From JAXDBV01 sp034678415 (GTDB lineage Bacteria; Bacteroidota; Bacteroidia; Bacteroidales; VadinHA17), in assembly GCA_034678415.1 (NCBI GenBank), contig JAXDBV010000069.1, positions 1 through 14,858 of the forward strand: a stretch of DNA of 14,858 bases, written 5' to 3'. Within the stretch, counting starts at the first letter, position 1. Every line of letters starts with the position of its first letter. The position numbers were made by a program, and so were the translations under genes. This document shows, one piece after another, positions 1 to 7,138 of this stretch. The notes under the pieces are model-generated. The model saw only the letters and a list, made by a program, of their open reading frames with translations, was not told the origin of the DNA and did no database searches.

Positions 1-2
1 TA

Positions 3-1082
3 TACTTCATAACTACTGAGCGGGTGAGGGGATTTGTTAATCAGATCGAAATATCGAAGCAGAATCTCAGCTCGGCCAGGGAGGAACTGAAACAGTCAGA
101 AGACCGGTTCCGCACCATTTTCAACAGCACCACCGACAACATTCTGATGATCGACCTGCAGGGTAACATCCTTGAGGCGAACGAAGCTGCCTGCCAGGAC
201 CTGGGATATTCACGGGAAGAGCTGCAACGAATGGACATCATCGATATCAAGTCGGAACGGTATAAAAAGCTGGTGTTTGATCACCGCCGCAGGGTGATAG
301 AAGAGGGGAGGCTTACCTACGAGTCGGAACATATGAGCCGGCAGGGAGTGATGATACCCATGGAAATGAACAGCCGTCTGATCGAGTACAGGGATGAGAA
401 ATTCATCCTTATTGTGGCCAGGAATATCAGTGAGAGGAGGGAAGTGGAACGGAAAATACTCAGCGCCGTAATACAAGCCGAGGAAAAGGAGAGAGAACGC
501 TTCTCCAAGGATATGCACGACGGGCTGGGCCCGCTCCTCTCAACCATAAAATTATATGTGAATGAGCTGGCATCGGAAGATCTGAAGTCAGAGGAGAAGG
601 ACAGTTATGTGAAATATACCAATGAGCTGGTGGACGAGGCGATTGCCTCCGCGCGTAACATTTCTAATAACCTGATGCCCAGGATTATACTTGATTACGG
701 CCTCGTCACGGCCGTTGATGCTTTCTGTAAACGTGTGAACCAGGCCAACCAGGTGAAGATCAGTTTTACGGCCAGGCACATGGATAATGTATTTGATCAT
801 AACACCGAGCTGATCCTTTTCCGGGTGATCACCGAGATGATCAACAATACCATTAAGCATGCGTCGGCCACGCAGGCCCGACTGGTGCTTGAAAGGAAGG
901 GGAATACCACACGCCTGGAGTACCATGATAATGGCAAAGGATTCGATACCGGCGCCGCCATGGTCAACCAGGAAGGAGGCATGGGCCTGAAGAATATTGT
1001 GAGTCGTATCAAATCGATCAACGGCGTGGTGAAGATTGAAAGCAATCCGGAACAGGGAAGCAGTTTTTATATTGAGATATAA
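3..1082 (+). CDS. PAS-domain sensor histidine kinase, HisKA_3 (NarX/DesK) type, 5' end outside window
   Basis: The reading frame is open to the left edge, so the true start and any N-terminal sensor region lie outside; the first possible in-window start is a GTG at 24. Counting from that GTG, residues about 25-145 are a PAS domain, beginning QSEDRFRTIF and ending ARNISERREVE. They are followed by a HisKA_3 dimerisation helix whose motif ERFSKDMHDGLGPL carries the phospho-acceptor His165. The C-terminal HATPase_c domain shows the N box (EMINNTIKHA), the G1 box (DNGKGFD) and the G2 box (GGMGLKNI). Short coiled-coil residues before the PAS suggest an upstream HAMP, GAF or second PAS domain. HisKA_3 kinases normally pair with NarL-type regulators, and one follows 121 bases downstream, so the two are a likely cognate pair. 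No membrane segment is seen in the visible part; the signal is unknown. Confidence 0.93.
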   Translation, partial: YFITTERVRGFVNQIEISKQNLSSAREELKQSEDRFRTIFNSTTDNILMIDLQGNILEANEAACQDLGYSREELQRMDIIDIKSERYKKLVFDHRRRVIEEGRLTYESEHMSRQGVMIPMEMNSRLIEYRDEKFILIVARNISERREVERKILSAVIQAEEKERERFSKDMHDGLGPLLSTIKLYVNELASEDLKSEEKDSYVKYTNELVDEAIASARNISNNLMPRIILDYGLVTAVDAFCKRVNQANQVKISFTARHMDNVFDHNTELILFRVITEMINNTIKHASATQARLVLERKGNTTRLEYHDNGKGFDTGAAMVNQEGGMGLKNIVSRIKSINGVVKIESNPEQGSSFYIEI

Positions 1083-1091
1083 TAAATATAT

Positions 1092-1106
1092 CCCTGGTTA
1101 TCAGGG
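1092..1106 (+). other. Small hairpin after the kinase gene
   Basis: CCCTG (1092-1096) and CAGGG (1102-1106) are perfect inverted repeats around a 5-base loop, 10 bases after the kinase stop codon. There is no T run behind it, so a role as an intrinsic terminator is doubtful. A 10-bp palindrome, ATGTCGACAT, follows at 1113-1122. Confidence 0.3.
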
Positions 1107-1176
1107 CGTAAAATGTCGACATCTGACAGGAGCATACAATACGCAGGATTTCATTTTTTATCCTTGCCAGCTTTTA

Positions 1177-1184
1177 TAACTTTG
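1177..1184 (+). promoter_or_regulatory. Putative Bacteroidota -7 box for the NarL-type regulator
   Basis: TAACTTTG matches the Bacteroidota -7 consensus TAnnTTTG. It lies 20-27 bases before the start codon, so transcription would begin around 1190 with a short leader. No good TTTG -33 element is seen about 20 bases upstream, so the site is suggestive only. Confidence 0.45.
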
Positions 1185-1203
1185 GGTCATCAAAGCATGA
1201 GTG

Positions 1204-1851
1204 ATGGTTAAACCGGTCAGGATCTTCATTGTGGATGATCATGAGATATTCAGGAACGGACTGAAAATGGTTATTGGTCGTCTACCTGATATGGAAGTGG
1301 TGGGGGAGGCTTCCAACGGGAAGGAATGTACTGAAAAAGTTGATCAGCTGAAGCCTGATATCATCCTGATGGATATTGAGATGCCTGTGATGAACGGGAT
1401 TGAAGCCACCAAGGTGATTATGACCCGTAATCCCGGGGCGCGTGTTATTGCCCTTACCATGTTCAATGATGATGAATATATACAGAGCATGATGGATGCA
1501 GGAGTGGCCGGCTTCCTGATCAAGAACGTCAGCAAGGAGACACTCGGAAAAGCGATCAGCACTGTCTTTAACGGGGGCAATTATTATTCCGAAGAGCTGT
1601 TCAAGTTCTTCACACGCCAGCTTTCCAGGGAGACAAAGGCAGAACTCCCAGAGATCAATCTTACCCGCCGTGAAAAGGAGATTCTTCAACTACTTGCCGA
1701 GGGACTGAGCAACAAGGAAATTGCCGATATACTCTTTGTGAGCGAACGCACCGTGGTGGGACATAAATCAAACCTCCTCTCAAAAACAGGGTGTAAAAAT
1801 ACCATCGGGCTCCTTTCCTTTGCCATAAAAAACAAGCTGGTGGTGATCTGA
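1204..1851 (+). CDS. NarL/FixJ-family response regulator with LuxR helix-turn-helix
   Basis: This 215-residue protein is a classic two-domain transcription regulator. The receiver domain begins with RIFIVDDHEIF; its phospho-acceptor aspartate is residue 57 in IILMDIEMP, and the conserved lysine is in GFLIKN. The last 63 residues are a GerE/LuxR DNA-binding domain (LTRREKEILQLLAEGLSNKE, then SERTVVGHKSNL). The ATG at 1204 is chosen over the adjacent in-frame GTG at 1201 because it gives the usual short N terminus. It follows the HisKA_3 kinase and is its probable partner. It is the only protein in the hydrogenase module with a recognisable DNA-binding domain, so it is the natural candidate for any transcriptional output. 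Its receiver is clearly related to the first receiver of the next gene, suggesting tandem duplication. Target genes cannot be read from the sequence. Confidence 0.95.
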   Translation: MVKPVRIFIVDDHEIFRNGLKMVIGRLPDMEVVGEASNGKECTEKVDQLKPDIILMDIEMPVMNGIEATKVIMTRNPGARVIALTMFNDDEYIQSMMDAGVAGFLIKNVSKETLGKAISTVFNGGNYYSEELFKFFTRQLSRETKAELPEINLTRREKEILQLLAEGLSNKEIADILFVSERTVVGHKSNLLSKTGCKNTIGLLSFAIKNKLVVI

Positions 1852-1863
1852 CCGCGACAATTC

Positions 1864-1878
1864 GGAAGACCCTCTTCC
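1864..1878 (+). terminator. Possible weak terminator hairpin
   Basis: GGAAGA (1864-1869) and TCTTCC (1873-1878) form a perfect 6-bp stem with a CCC loop, 12 bases after the regulator stop codon. No uridine tract follows directly, so termination would be weak or factor-dependent. It lies just before a new promoter-like site, consistent with a transcription-unit boundary. Confidence 0.3.
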
Positions 1879-1968
1879 TGAAAGTACCGGTTTTCCCCCG
1901 TTGCCTCTTCTTCTTTTACCTCCGGAAAATCCCTACTTAAGTCTGTTTTTTTAATTTCCTGCTGGCCA

Positions 1969-1976
1969 TACATTTG
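1969..1976 (+). promoter_or_regulatory. Putative Bacteroidota -7 box driving the dual-receiver/hyd genes
   Basis: TACATTTG fits the TAnnTTTG consensus exactly. The Rex-like operator at 1979-1996 starts three bases later, which would cover the transcription start, a position typical for a repressor. The -33 region is T-rich but has no clear TTTG. Confidence 0.5.
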
Positions 1977-1978
1977 TT

Positions 1979-1996
1979 GTGTTAAATGATTAACAA
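1979..1996. promoter_or_regulatory. Rex-type operator, site 1
   Basis: The sequence GTGTTAAATGATTAACAA matches the Rex consensus TTGTTAA-N4-TTAACAA at 13 of 14 defined positions; only the first base differs. It is placed between the -7 box (1969-1976) and the ATG at 2003. The same half-sites recur upstream of hydC. Rex is a repressor that leaves DNA when NADH rises, and it is known to control NADH-linked and hydrogen-producing enzymes in other anaerobes. Assignment to Rex is by consensus match; no rex gene lies in the window. Confidence 0.75.
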
Positions 1997-2002
1997 TAAG
2001 AG

Positions 2003-2932
2003 ATGGCTGAAAAGATCAATATCATCATTGCCGACGATCATGAGATCTACAGGGAAGGGATCAAGCATACACTGGGAAAGGTACGGTATGTCCGGGTGAT
2101 CGGTGAAGCGTCAAACGGGCATGAATTGCTGAAAATGCCGAGGCTCAGGGATGCCGATGTTATCCTGATTGATCTTAACATGCCTGTCATGGATGGGATT
2201 GAGGCTACGCATGATATTAGGAAACTGTATCCCTGGATACAGGTCATCGGGATGACCCTGTTCCCCGAACCGGATGAACTGAGGAAAATGAAGGAATCGG
2301 GCATCTCCAGCTTTATTCTTAAGAATGCCGAAAGTGCAGAGCTCAGCGAAGCCATCCATGTTGTCATTAACGGGAAAAAATACATACCAAGGAACAAATT
2401 GTTTCTTGAATTTAATCATAAAAATTCCATAGCTATGAAAACAAGAAAAGTATTAATTGTCGATGATGACAGCGACGTGATCAATGTGGTGGAGACGATC
2501 CTCAAAACACAGAATTACGAGGTGATTACTGCCTGCAACAAGAAGGAAGGGTTACTGAAAGCCCGGACTGAGAAGCCCGATGTGGCAATTCTCGACGTGA
2601 TGATGTCGACCCACTATGAGGGTTTTGAATTAGCCCAGGAGATCCTTGGTGATCCCCAGCTGAAACGTCTTCCTTTCCTGATCCAGACCTCCATCGATGT
2701 GCTGACCACCACCCGCGCCAGTATCCAGGAGATGGCTCGTGAATACCGCAAGGATCCGAATTTCAAGGATCTGCAGGTACTGCTCGTGAAGAATATCACC
2801 ACAGGTGAGGCAGGTATTGACTACCGTTCCGAGGATGGCAGGAACATCTGGTTCCCGGTCTACGGGTTCCTGAGAAAGCCGGTCGACGGAAAAAAACTGG
2901 TGCAGGAAATACAACGGATCATTGAGAACTGA
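2003..2932 (+). CDS. Dual-receiver protein (REC-REC) without output domain
   Basis: This protein of 309 residues has two phospho-acceptor receiver domains in series. Receiver 1 (about 1-125) is NarL-like: ADDHEIYREG, phospho-Asp57 in ILIDLNMP, and lysine in FILKN. Where a NarL protein would continue into its LuxR helix-turn-helix, a short linker leads instead to receiver 2 (about 147-309). Receiver 2 has VLIVDDDSD, Asp198 in AILDVMM, and Lys292 in LRKPV. It carries an insertion of roughly 30 residues before the last strand, containing GIDYRSEDGRNIW. Receiver 1 resembles the preceding regulator, and receiver 2 resembles the stand-alone receiver at 9140-9547. An in-frame ATG at 2435 (residue 145) sits exactly at the domain junction, so separate translation of receiver 2 is possible. 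With no DNA-binding or enzyme domain, it is probably a phosphate sink or phosphorelay intermediate. It lies directly under the Rex-like operator and 47 bases before hydC, so it may be co-transcribed with the hydrogenase. Confidence 0.9.
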   Translation: MAEKINIIIADDHEIYREGIKHTLGKVRYVRVIGEASNGHELLKMPRLRDADVILIDLNMPVMDGIEATHDIRKLYPWIQVIGMTLFPEPDELRKMKESGISSFILKNAESAELSEAIHVVINGKKYIPRNKLFLEFNHKNSIAMKTRKVLIVDDDSDVINVVETILKTQNYEVITACNKKEGLLKARTEKPDVAILDVMMSTHYEGFELAQEILGDPQLKRLPFLIQTSIDVLTTTRASIQEMAREYRKDPNFKDLQVLLVKNITTGEAGIDYRSEDGRNIWFPVYGFLRKPVDGKKLVQEIQRIIEN

Positions 2933-2948
2933 TTTTTTTTCATGTTTA

Positions 2949-2966
2949 CTGTTAATTAATTAACAA
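2949..2966. promoter_or_regulatory. Rex-type operator, site 2, upstream of hydC
   Basis: CTGTTAATTAATTAACAA contains a perfect 16-bp palindrome (2950-2965) and matches the Rex consensus TTGTTAA-N4-TTAACAA at 13 of 14 defined positions. It differs only in the first base, as site 1 does. It lies in the 47-base gap before hydC, ending 13 bases before the ATG. The gap is A+T rich, with a T8 run (2933-2940 region) just after the previous stop. No clear TAnnTTTG box is seen here, so this may be a second operator inside the unit or mark a promoter I cannot define. Confidence 0.78.
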
Positions 2967-2979
2967 TATATTATTAATC

Positions 2980-3447
2980 ATGATAGAACTGAAGGAGATA
3001 CTGCATTCTTATCCGGAACAAAACCGGTCGAACCTGATACCTATTTTACAGGAAATACAGGAGTCATACGGTTATCTTCCCCAGGATGCAATGTTGGAGG
3101 TGGCAAACTATCTCAGGCTGCCGGCCAGCAAGATCTACGGTGTGGCAACCTTTTACAACCAGTTCCGTTTTGAGCCGAAAGGCAAATATCATATACAGGT
3201 ATGCAGGGGAACGGCTTGTCATGTTCTTGGCTCGGTCACTGTGTTGGAGGAACTCCAGAAAGAGCTGAAGATAAAAGCCGGTCAGACTACCCGCGATGGT
3301 CTGTTCAGTATCGAGGTAGTGGCCTGTATCGGGGCCTGCGGCCTGGCACCGGTGATCAATATCAACGGCGATTTCCACGCCAAGCTCACAAAAGATTCGG
3401 TGAGGGAAATCATCGATACAATCAGGAGCAGGGAGGTACAAAAATGA
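2980..3447 (+). CDS. hydC: Bifurcating [FeFe]-hydrogenase subunit HydC (NuoE-like, thioredoxin-fold [2Fe-2S])
   Basis: This 155-residue protein is the small subunit of a trimeric NAD-linked [FeFe]-hydrogenase and is homologous to the 24-kDa NuoE subunit of complex I. The N-terminal helical part contains the family motif ESYGYLP and KIYGVATFYNQF. The thioredoxin-like domain binds one [2Fe-2S] cluster through Cys75 and Cys80 (CRGTAC) and Cys116 and Cys120 (CIGAC). It sits in the cytoplasm with HydB and HydA and transfers electrons within the complex. Its stop codon overlaps the hydB start in an ATGA tetranucleotide, implying translational coupling. The Rex-like palindrome at 2949-2966 directly precedes it. 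Length and motif spacing are ordinary for the family. The main alternative, a formate-dehydrogenase gamma or NuoE subunit, is made unlikely by the neighbouring hydA. Confidence 0.95.
   Translation: MIELKEILHSYPEQNRSNLIPILQEIQESYGYLPQDAMLEVANYLRLPASKIYGVATFYNQFRFEPKGKYHIQVCRGTACHVLGSVTVLEELQKELKIKAGQTTRDGLFSIEVVACIGACGLAPVININGDFHAKLTKDSVREIIDTIRSREVQK
3431..3436 (+). promoter_or_regulatory. Ribosome binding site deciding the hydB start
   Basis: GGGAGG lies 7 bases before the ATG at 3444, near the hydC 3' end. This frame is open back to 3201, but upstream translation overlaps hydC out of frame and looks unlike the family, so this site supports starting hydB at 3444. It is one of the few good Shine-Dalgarno matches in the window. 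Confidence 0.6.
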
Positions 3448-5384
3448 AAACGGAAAGCAATGGAAGTATCAGGGATTTACTCATGCGGGAAGTGCTCTTC
3501 GCGCAGGGAAAAAAGGATGCAGGTGCTTCAACGCTCATCGATGGTCTGCGGCACCGCAAGGTGGAAAAGCCGGTCATTTATGTCGGGGCTGGGACCTGTG
3601 GTCTCGGAGCTGGCGCCGGCAAAACCATCGAAAAGATCAAAAAATATCTGGTGGAAAAGCAGGTGGATGCTGAACTGGTACCGGTAGGATGTATCGGCCT
3701 GTGCTCGTCTGAACCGCTGGTCGACATACAGATACCCGGTTATAACCGTCTCTCCTTTGAAAAGGTTACCGATGATAAGGTCGCAGATATCCTCGACCAT
3801 ATGTTCAGGCTGGAGATACCCGCCGGTCATGCCATGATGCAGTTTGAATCGGGCGATGCCCGCGCGTGGGAAGGGGTACCCTTCAGCCATGACCATCCCT
3901 TTTTTGGTCCACAGACCCGGCTTGTGCTCAGGAACTGCGGTATTATCAATCCGGTCAGGATCGAAGAATATATTGCCGCCGGAGGGTATAAAGGGCTGGT
4001 AGATGCATTGATGAATCACACCCCGCAAGAGATCGTGAAAAAGGTTGAGATCAGCCGCTTACGGGGACGGGGAGGTGGAGGCTTTCTTACCGGGCTCAAA
4101 TGGAGACTGGCAGCAGAACAGGAGAGCGACCAGCGTTACCTGATCTGTAATGCCGATGAGGGCGATCCCGGGGCATTCATGGACAGGGCTGTCATCGAGG
4201 GTGACCCGCACAGGCTCATTGAAGGAATGATCGTGGCAGGGTATGCTATCGGGGCCACCAAAGCATATGTTTATATCAGGGCGGAATATCCGCTGGCGAT
4301 TGAAAGACTAAGGTCAGCCATCGCACAGGCCGGCGATTACGGGTTCCTCGGAAAAAACATCCTGGGAAAAGGATTTGATTTTGCGATATCCCTCAAGATG
4401 GGAGCTGGTGCTTTTGTGTGCGGCGAGGAAACGGCACTTATGAACAGTATTGAAGGCAAACGCGGCATGCCGAGGCCCCGCCCTCCCTTCCCTTCTGTCA
4501 GCGGATTGTTTGGCAAACCAACCGTGATCAATAACGTGGAAACCCTGGCCAATATCCCCGGTATACTGGAAAAGGGTGAAGAGTGGTTTACAGCCATGGG
4601 AACGGGAAAAAGCAAGGGCACAAAGGTGTTTGCCCTCTCGGGCAAGATCGCCCGCACAGGCCTTGTGGAGATACCCATGGGAACCACCCTCAGGGATATC
4701 ATCTTCACCATTGGCGGCGGCATAAGAAACAATAAAAAATTTAAGGCCGTGCAGATAGGCGGCCCTTCCGGAGGATGCATCACCGGTCAGAACCTCGATA
4801 TCATGATCGACTATGAATCACTCATCAGTGCCGGAGCAATGATGGGTTCAGGCGGACTGGTGGTGATGGACGAAGATACTTGCATGGTAGACGTGGCTAA
4901 GTTCTTCATGGACTTTATCCAGCGTGAGAGCTGCGGTAAGTGCATCCCTTGCCGTGAAGGAACAAAACGGATGCTTGAGATCCTTGAGGCTATCACCAGC
5001 AAGCCAGGCAACGGCCAGGATGCCCTCGAACGGTTTAAAGGAGTTATTCAGTTGGAAAAGCTGGGAAGGATCATTCGTGACACATCGTTGTGCGGCCTCG
5101 GTAAATCAGCTCCCAACCCTGTACTCAGCACCCTGAAATGGTTCAGGGATGAATACGAATCACATATTTACGACAGGAAATGTCAGTCATCGGTCTGTAC
5201 CAACCTGCGTACCTATAAGATTGACGTGGATAAATGCACGGGCTGTACCCTCTGTTCCAAAAAATGCCCCACCGGAGCTATCATAGGGGCGAAAAAAACC
5301 CCTCATTTTATTGTGCCCGAGAAATGTATCGGCTGCGGAACATGCGAGACCGTGTGCAATTTCAAGGCCATTGAAGTGGCGTAA
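3444..5384 (+). CDS. hydB: Bifurcating [FeFe]-hydrogenase subunit HydB (NuoF-like, NADH/FMN, with C-terminal ferredoxin domain)
   Basis: HydB has 646 residues and holds the FMN and NAD(H) site of the trimeric hydrogenase. In the accepted model it is where electrons from NADH and reduced ferredoxin are combined or split. Domains in order: a thioredoxin-like region with Cys52, Cys83 and Cys87 (GAGTCGLGAGAG, VGCIGLC); the Nuo51 flavin/NADH domain (RGRGGGGFLTG, CNADEGDPGAF, GAFVCGEETAL); and an SLBB region. Next come the [4Fe-4S] cysteines Cys497, Cys500, Cys503 and Cys550 (ESCGKCIPC, TSLCG). Last are two ferredoxin [4Fe-4S] motifs at Cys598-608 and Cys628-638. The glycine loop reads GGGGFLTG where the family usually has GGAGFPTG. 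The ATG at 3444 overlaps the hydC stop by four bases and has a good ribosome binding site. hydA follows after 24 bases. The C-terminal ferredoxin domain separates it from respiratory NuoF. Confidence 0.96.
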   Translation: MKTESNGSIRDLLMREVLFAQGKKDAGASTLIDGLRHRKVEKPVIYVGAGTCGLGAGAGKTIEKIKKYLVEKQVDAELVPVGCIGLCSSEPLVDIQIPGYNRLSFEKVTDDKVADILDHMFRLEIPAGHAMMQFESGDARAWEGVPFSHDHPFFGPQTRLVLRNCGIINPVRIEEYIAAGGYKGLVDALMNHTPQEIVKKVEISRLRGRGGGGFLTGLKWRLAAEQESDQRYLICNADEGDPGAFMDRAVIEGDPHRLIEGMIVAGYAIGATKAYVYIRAEYPLAIERLRSAIAQAGDYGFLGKNILGKGFDFAISLKMGAGAFVCGEETALMNSIEGKRGMPRPRPPFPSVSGLFGKPTVINNVETLANIPGILEKGEEWFTAMGTGKSKGTKVFALSGKIARTGLVEIPMGTTLRDIIFTIGGGIRNNKKFKAVQIGGPSGGCITGQNLDIMIDYESLISAGAMMGSGGLVVMDEDTCMVDVAKFFMDFIQRESCGKCIPCREGTKRMLEILEAITSKPGNGQDALERFKGVIQLEKLGRIIRDTSLCGLGKSAPNPVLSTLKWFRDEYESHIYDRKCQSSVCTNLRTYKIDVDKCTGCTLCSKKCPTGAIIGAKKTPHFIVPEKCIGCGTCETVCNFKAIEVA

Positions 5385-5408
5385 GTTCATACAATAATAT
5401 AATATGTT

Positions 5409-7127
5409 ATGAAGATTGAGGTAAATAATAAAAATATTGAGGTAACCGGGGGTGAAACCATTCTCGATGCGCTGAACAGGAACGGTATACGGGTTCCGAC
5501 CCTCTGTCATATGAAGGACAGCTTTCCTTCGGGTGCCTGCCGTATGTGTGTGGTGGAGGATCTGAAAAGTGGACGGCTGATCACTTCCTGTTCCTATCCT
5601 GTCGAAGAAGGGATGAAGGTTCTGACCCATTCGCCCAGGGTGGTGGAGGCGAGAAAAACCATTGTTGAACTGTTGCTTTCCAACCATCCGGATGACTGCC
5701 TGTATTGCGTGAGAAACGGGAACTGTGAACTGCAATCGCTGAGCCTGGAGCTTGGGGTGAGGGAGAGGAATATCCAGGGCAGCAAGAAGGATCTGCATCT
5801 CGACCGTTCCAGCGCCAGCATCATCCGCGATCCGGCAAAATGTATCCTTTGCGGCCGTTGCGTCAGGGTGTGTGAGGAAGTGATGGGTGTTTCGGCTATC
5901 GATTTTGTGTTCCGCGGCAGCAAAACGCAGGTCTCGGCAGCTTATAACCTTGGGCTGAACACGTCGAGCTGCGTAAATTGCGGGCAGTGCATCATGGTTT
6001 GTCCTACCGGCGCTCTCTCCGAACGCAACCATCTCACCGGTGTGCAGCAGGCGCTGAATGACAAGGATAAGACCGTTGTGGTACAATATGCTCCCGCCAT
6101 ACCGGTATCCCTGGCTGAAGAGTTCAACCTGCCGGCTGGCACCGATGTGAACGGACTGCTCAACGCGGCCTTGCGTAAGATAGGATTTGACAAGGTGTTC
6201 GACACCTCCCTGGCCGCCGATCTGACCATCATGGAGGAGACAGCCGAGCTGATCGACAGGCTCAACAACAACAAACCCCTTCCCATGATCACCAGCTGCT
6301 GCCCGGCATGGATCAAATATGCAGAGGAGTTCTATCCTGAATTCCTGCCTCATATCTCCACCTGCAAGTCACCGCAACAGATGCTGGGTTCGGTCATAAA
6401 AACCTATTGGGCAAACCTGGAGGGCGTGAAACCGGAGAATATCTTTTCGGTATCCGTCATGCCATGTACGGCAAAGAAATTTGAAGGAAAGCGTGACGAG
6501 ATGATGCAGGAAGGGATCTCCGATATTGATGCGGTGATCACCACCCGTGAGCTGGCATCGTTCATACGGATGATGGGTCTCGACCTGTCGAGCCTTGAGC
6601 CGGAGACGGCCGACTCGCCCCTGGGGGTGCGGTCAACGGCTGGCAAGCTCTTTGCCACCTCGGGCGGCGTGATGGAAGCGGCCCTCAGAACCGCCTTTTT
6701 CAAGATCACCGGACAGGAACTGACCCGCTTCAGGATCAATGCCGTACGAGGCGAGAGCGGCAGACGTGAGGCGCACATCAAAGCCGGTGATATCGATCTT
6801 GGCGTAGCCGTGGTAACCGGCCTGGCCAATGCATCAAAGCTCCTCAATGAGATCGAACAGGGAAGAAAAGATATTCATTTTATCGAAATAATGGCTTGCC
6901 CCGGCGGGTGTGTGGCCGGCGGCGGACAATATATCGGCTCATCACCCGAACAGATCAGGGCCAGGGTCAAAACCCTGTACGATATCGATGACAGGGAATC
7001 TGTCAAGGTCTCGCATAAGAATCCTGAAGTAATTAAGCTCTACAGGGATTTCCTGGTGGAACCCCTCGGGCATAAAAGCCATGAACTGCTGCATACTCAC
7101 TATCAGAAAAGAGAAGTACTGAAATAA
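5409..7127 (+). CDS. hydA: Catalytic [FeFe]-hydrogenase subunit HydA, group A3 type
   Basis: HydA (572 residues) makes or consumes H2 at the H-cluster and is the catalytic subunit of the HydABC complex. Order of domains: [2Fe-2S] ferredoxin (Cys33, 44, 47, 61); His-ligated [4Fe-4S] (His93, Cys97, 100, 106); two [4Fe-4S] clusters (Cys145-155 and Cys188-198); then the H-cluster domain. All three signatures are intact: L1 TSCCPAW, with proton-relay Cys297 and ligand Cys298; L2 MPCTAKKFE, with Cys353; and L3 MACPGGCVAGGG, with Cys497 and Cys501. The C terminus ends soon after the small-subunit-like region, without the extra [2Fe-2S] domain known from Thermotoga HydA. The close neighbours hydC and hydB indicate the NAD/ferredoxin electron-bifurcating or electron-confurcating type. 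Maturation proteins HydE, HydF and HydG are required but not encoded here. Group assignment rests on gene context and domain order. Confidence 0.97.
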   Translation: MKIEVNNKNIEVTGGETILDALNRNGIRVPTLCHMKDSFPSGACRMCVVEDLKSGRLITSCSYPVEEGMKVLTHSPRVVEARKTIVELLLSNHPDDCLYCVRNGNCELQSLSLELGVRERNIQGSKKDLHLDRSSASIIRDPAKCILCGRCVRVCEEVMGVSAIDFVFRGSKTQVSAAYNLGLNTSSCVNCGQCIMVCPTGALSERNHLTGVQQALNDKDKTVVVQYAPAIPVSLAEEFNLPAGTDVNGLLNAALRKIGFDKVFDTSLAADLTIMEETAELIDRLNNNKPLPMITSCCPAWIKYAEEFYPEFLPHISTCKSPQQMLGSVIKTYWANLEGVKPENIFSVSVMPCTAKKFEGKRDEMMQEGISDIDAVITTRELASFIRMMGLDLSSLEPETADSPLGVRSTAGKLFATSGGVMEAALRTAFFKITGQELTRFRINAVRGESGRREAHIKAGDIDLGVAVVTGLANASKLLNEIEQGRKDIHFIEIMACPGGCVAGGGQYIGSSPEQIRARVKTLYDIDDRESVKVSHKNPEVIKLYRDFLVEPLGHKSHELLHTHYQKREVLK

Positions 7128-7138
7128 TTATCCCGGAT

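Noticed and set aside
1092..1106. Strong intrinsic terminator after the first kinase gene
   Set aside because: The stem is only 5 bp and no T run follows, so it is listed only as a small hairpin.
2949..2966. FNR/CRP-type site as an alternative reading of the hydC palindrome
   Set aside because: FNR sites have TTGAT-N4-ATCAA and CRP sites TGTGA-N6-TCACA. The arms here are TGTTAA/TTAACA with a 4-base spacer, which fits Rex much better.
3201..3443. Longer hydB reading frame starting at 3201
   Set aside because: It overlaps hydC in another frame and its translation does not resemble HydB. The ATG at 3444 has a ribosome binding site and the usual ATGA overlap with the hydC stop.
5187..6353. Long - strand frame of 388 codons opposite hydB/hydA
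   Set aside because: It is the antisense of well-supported hydB and hydA and has no recognisable domain; long antisense frames are expected opposite genes with this codon use.
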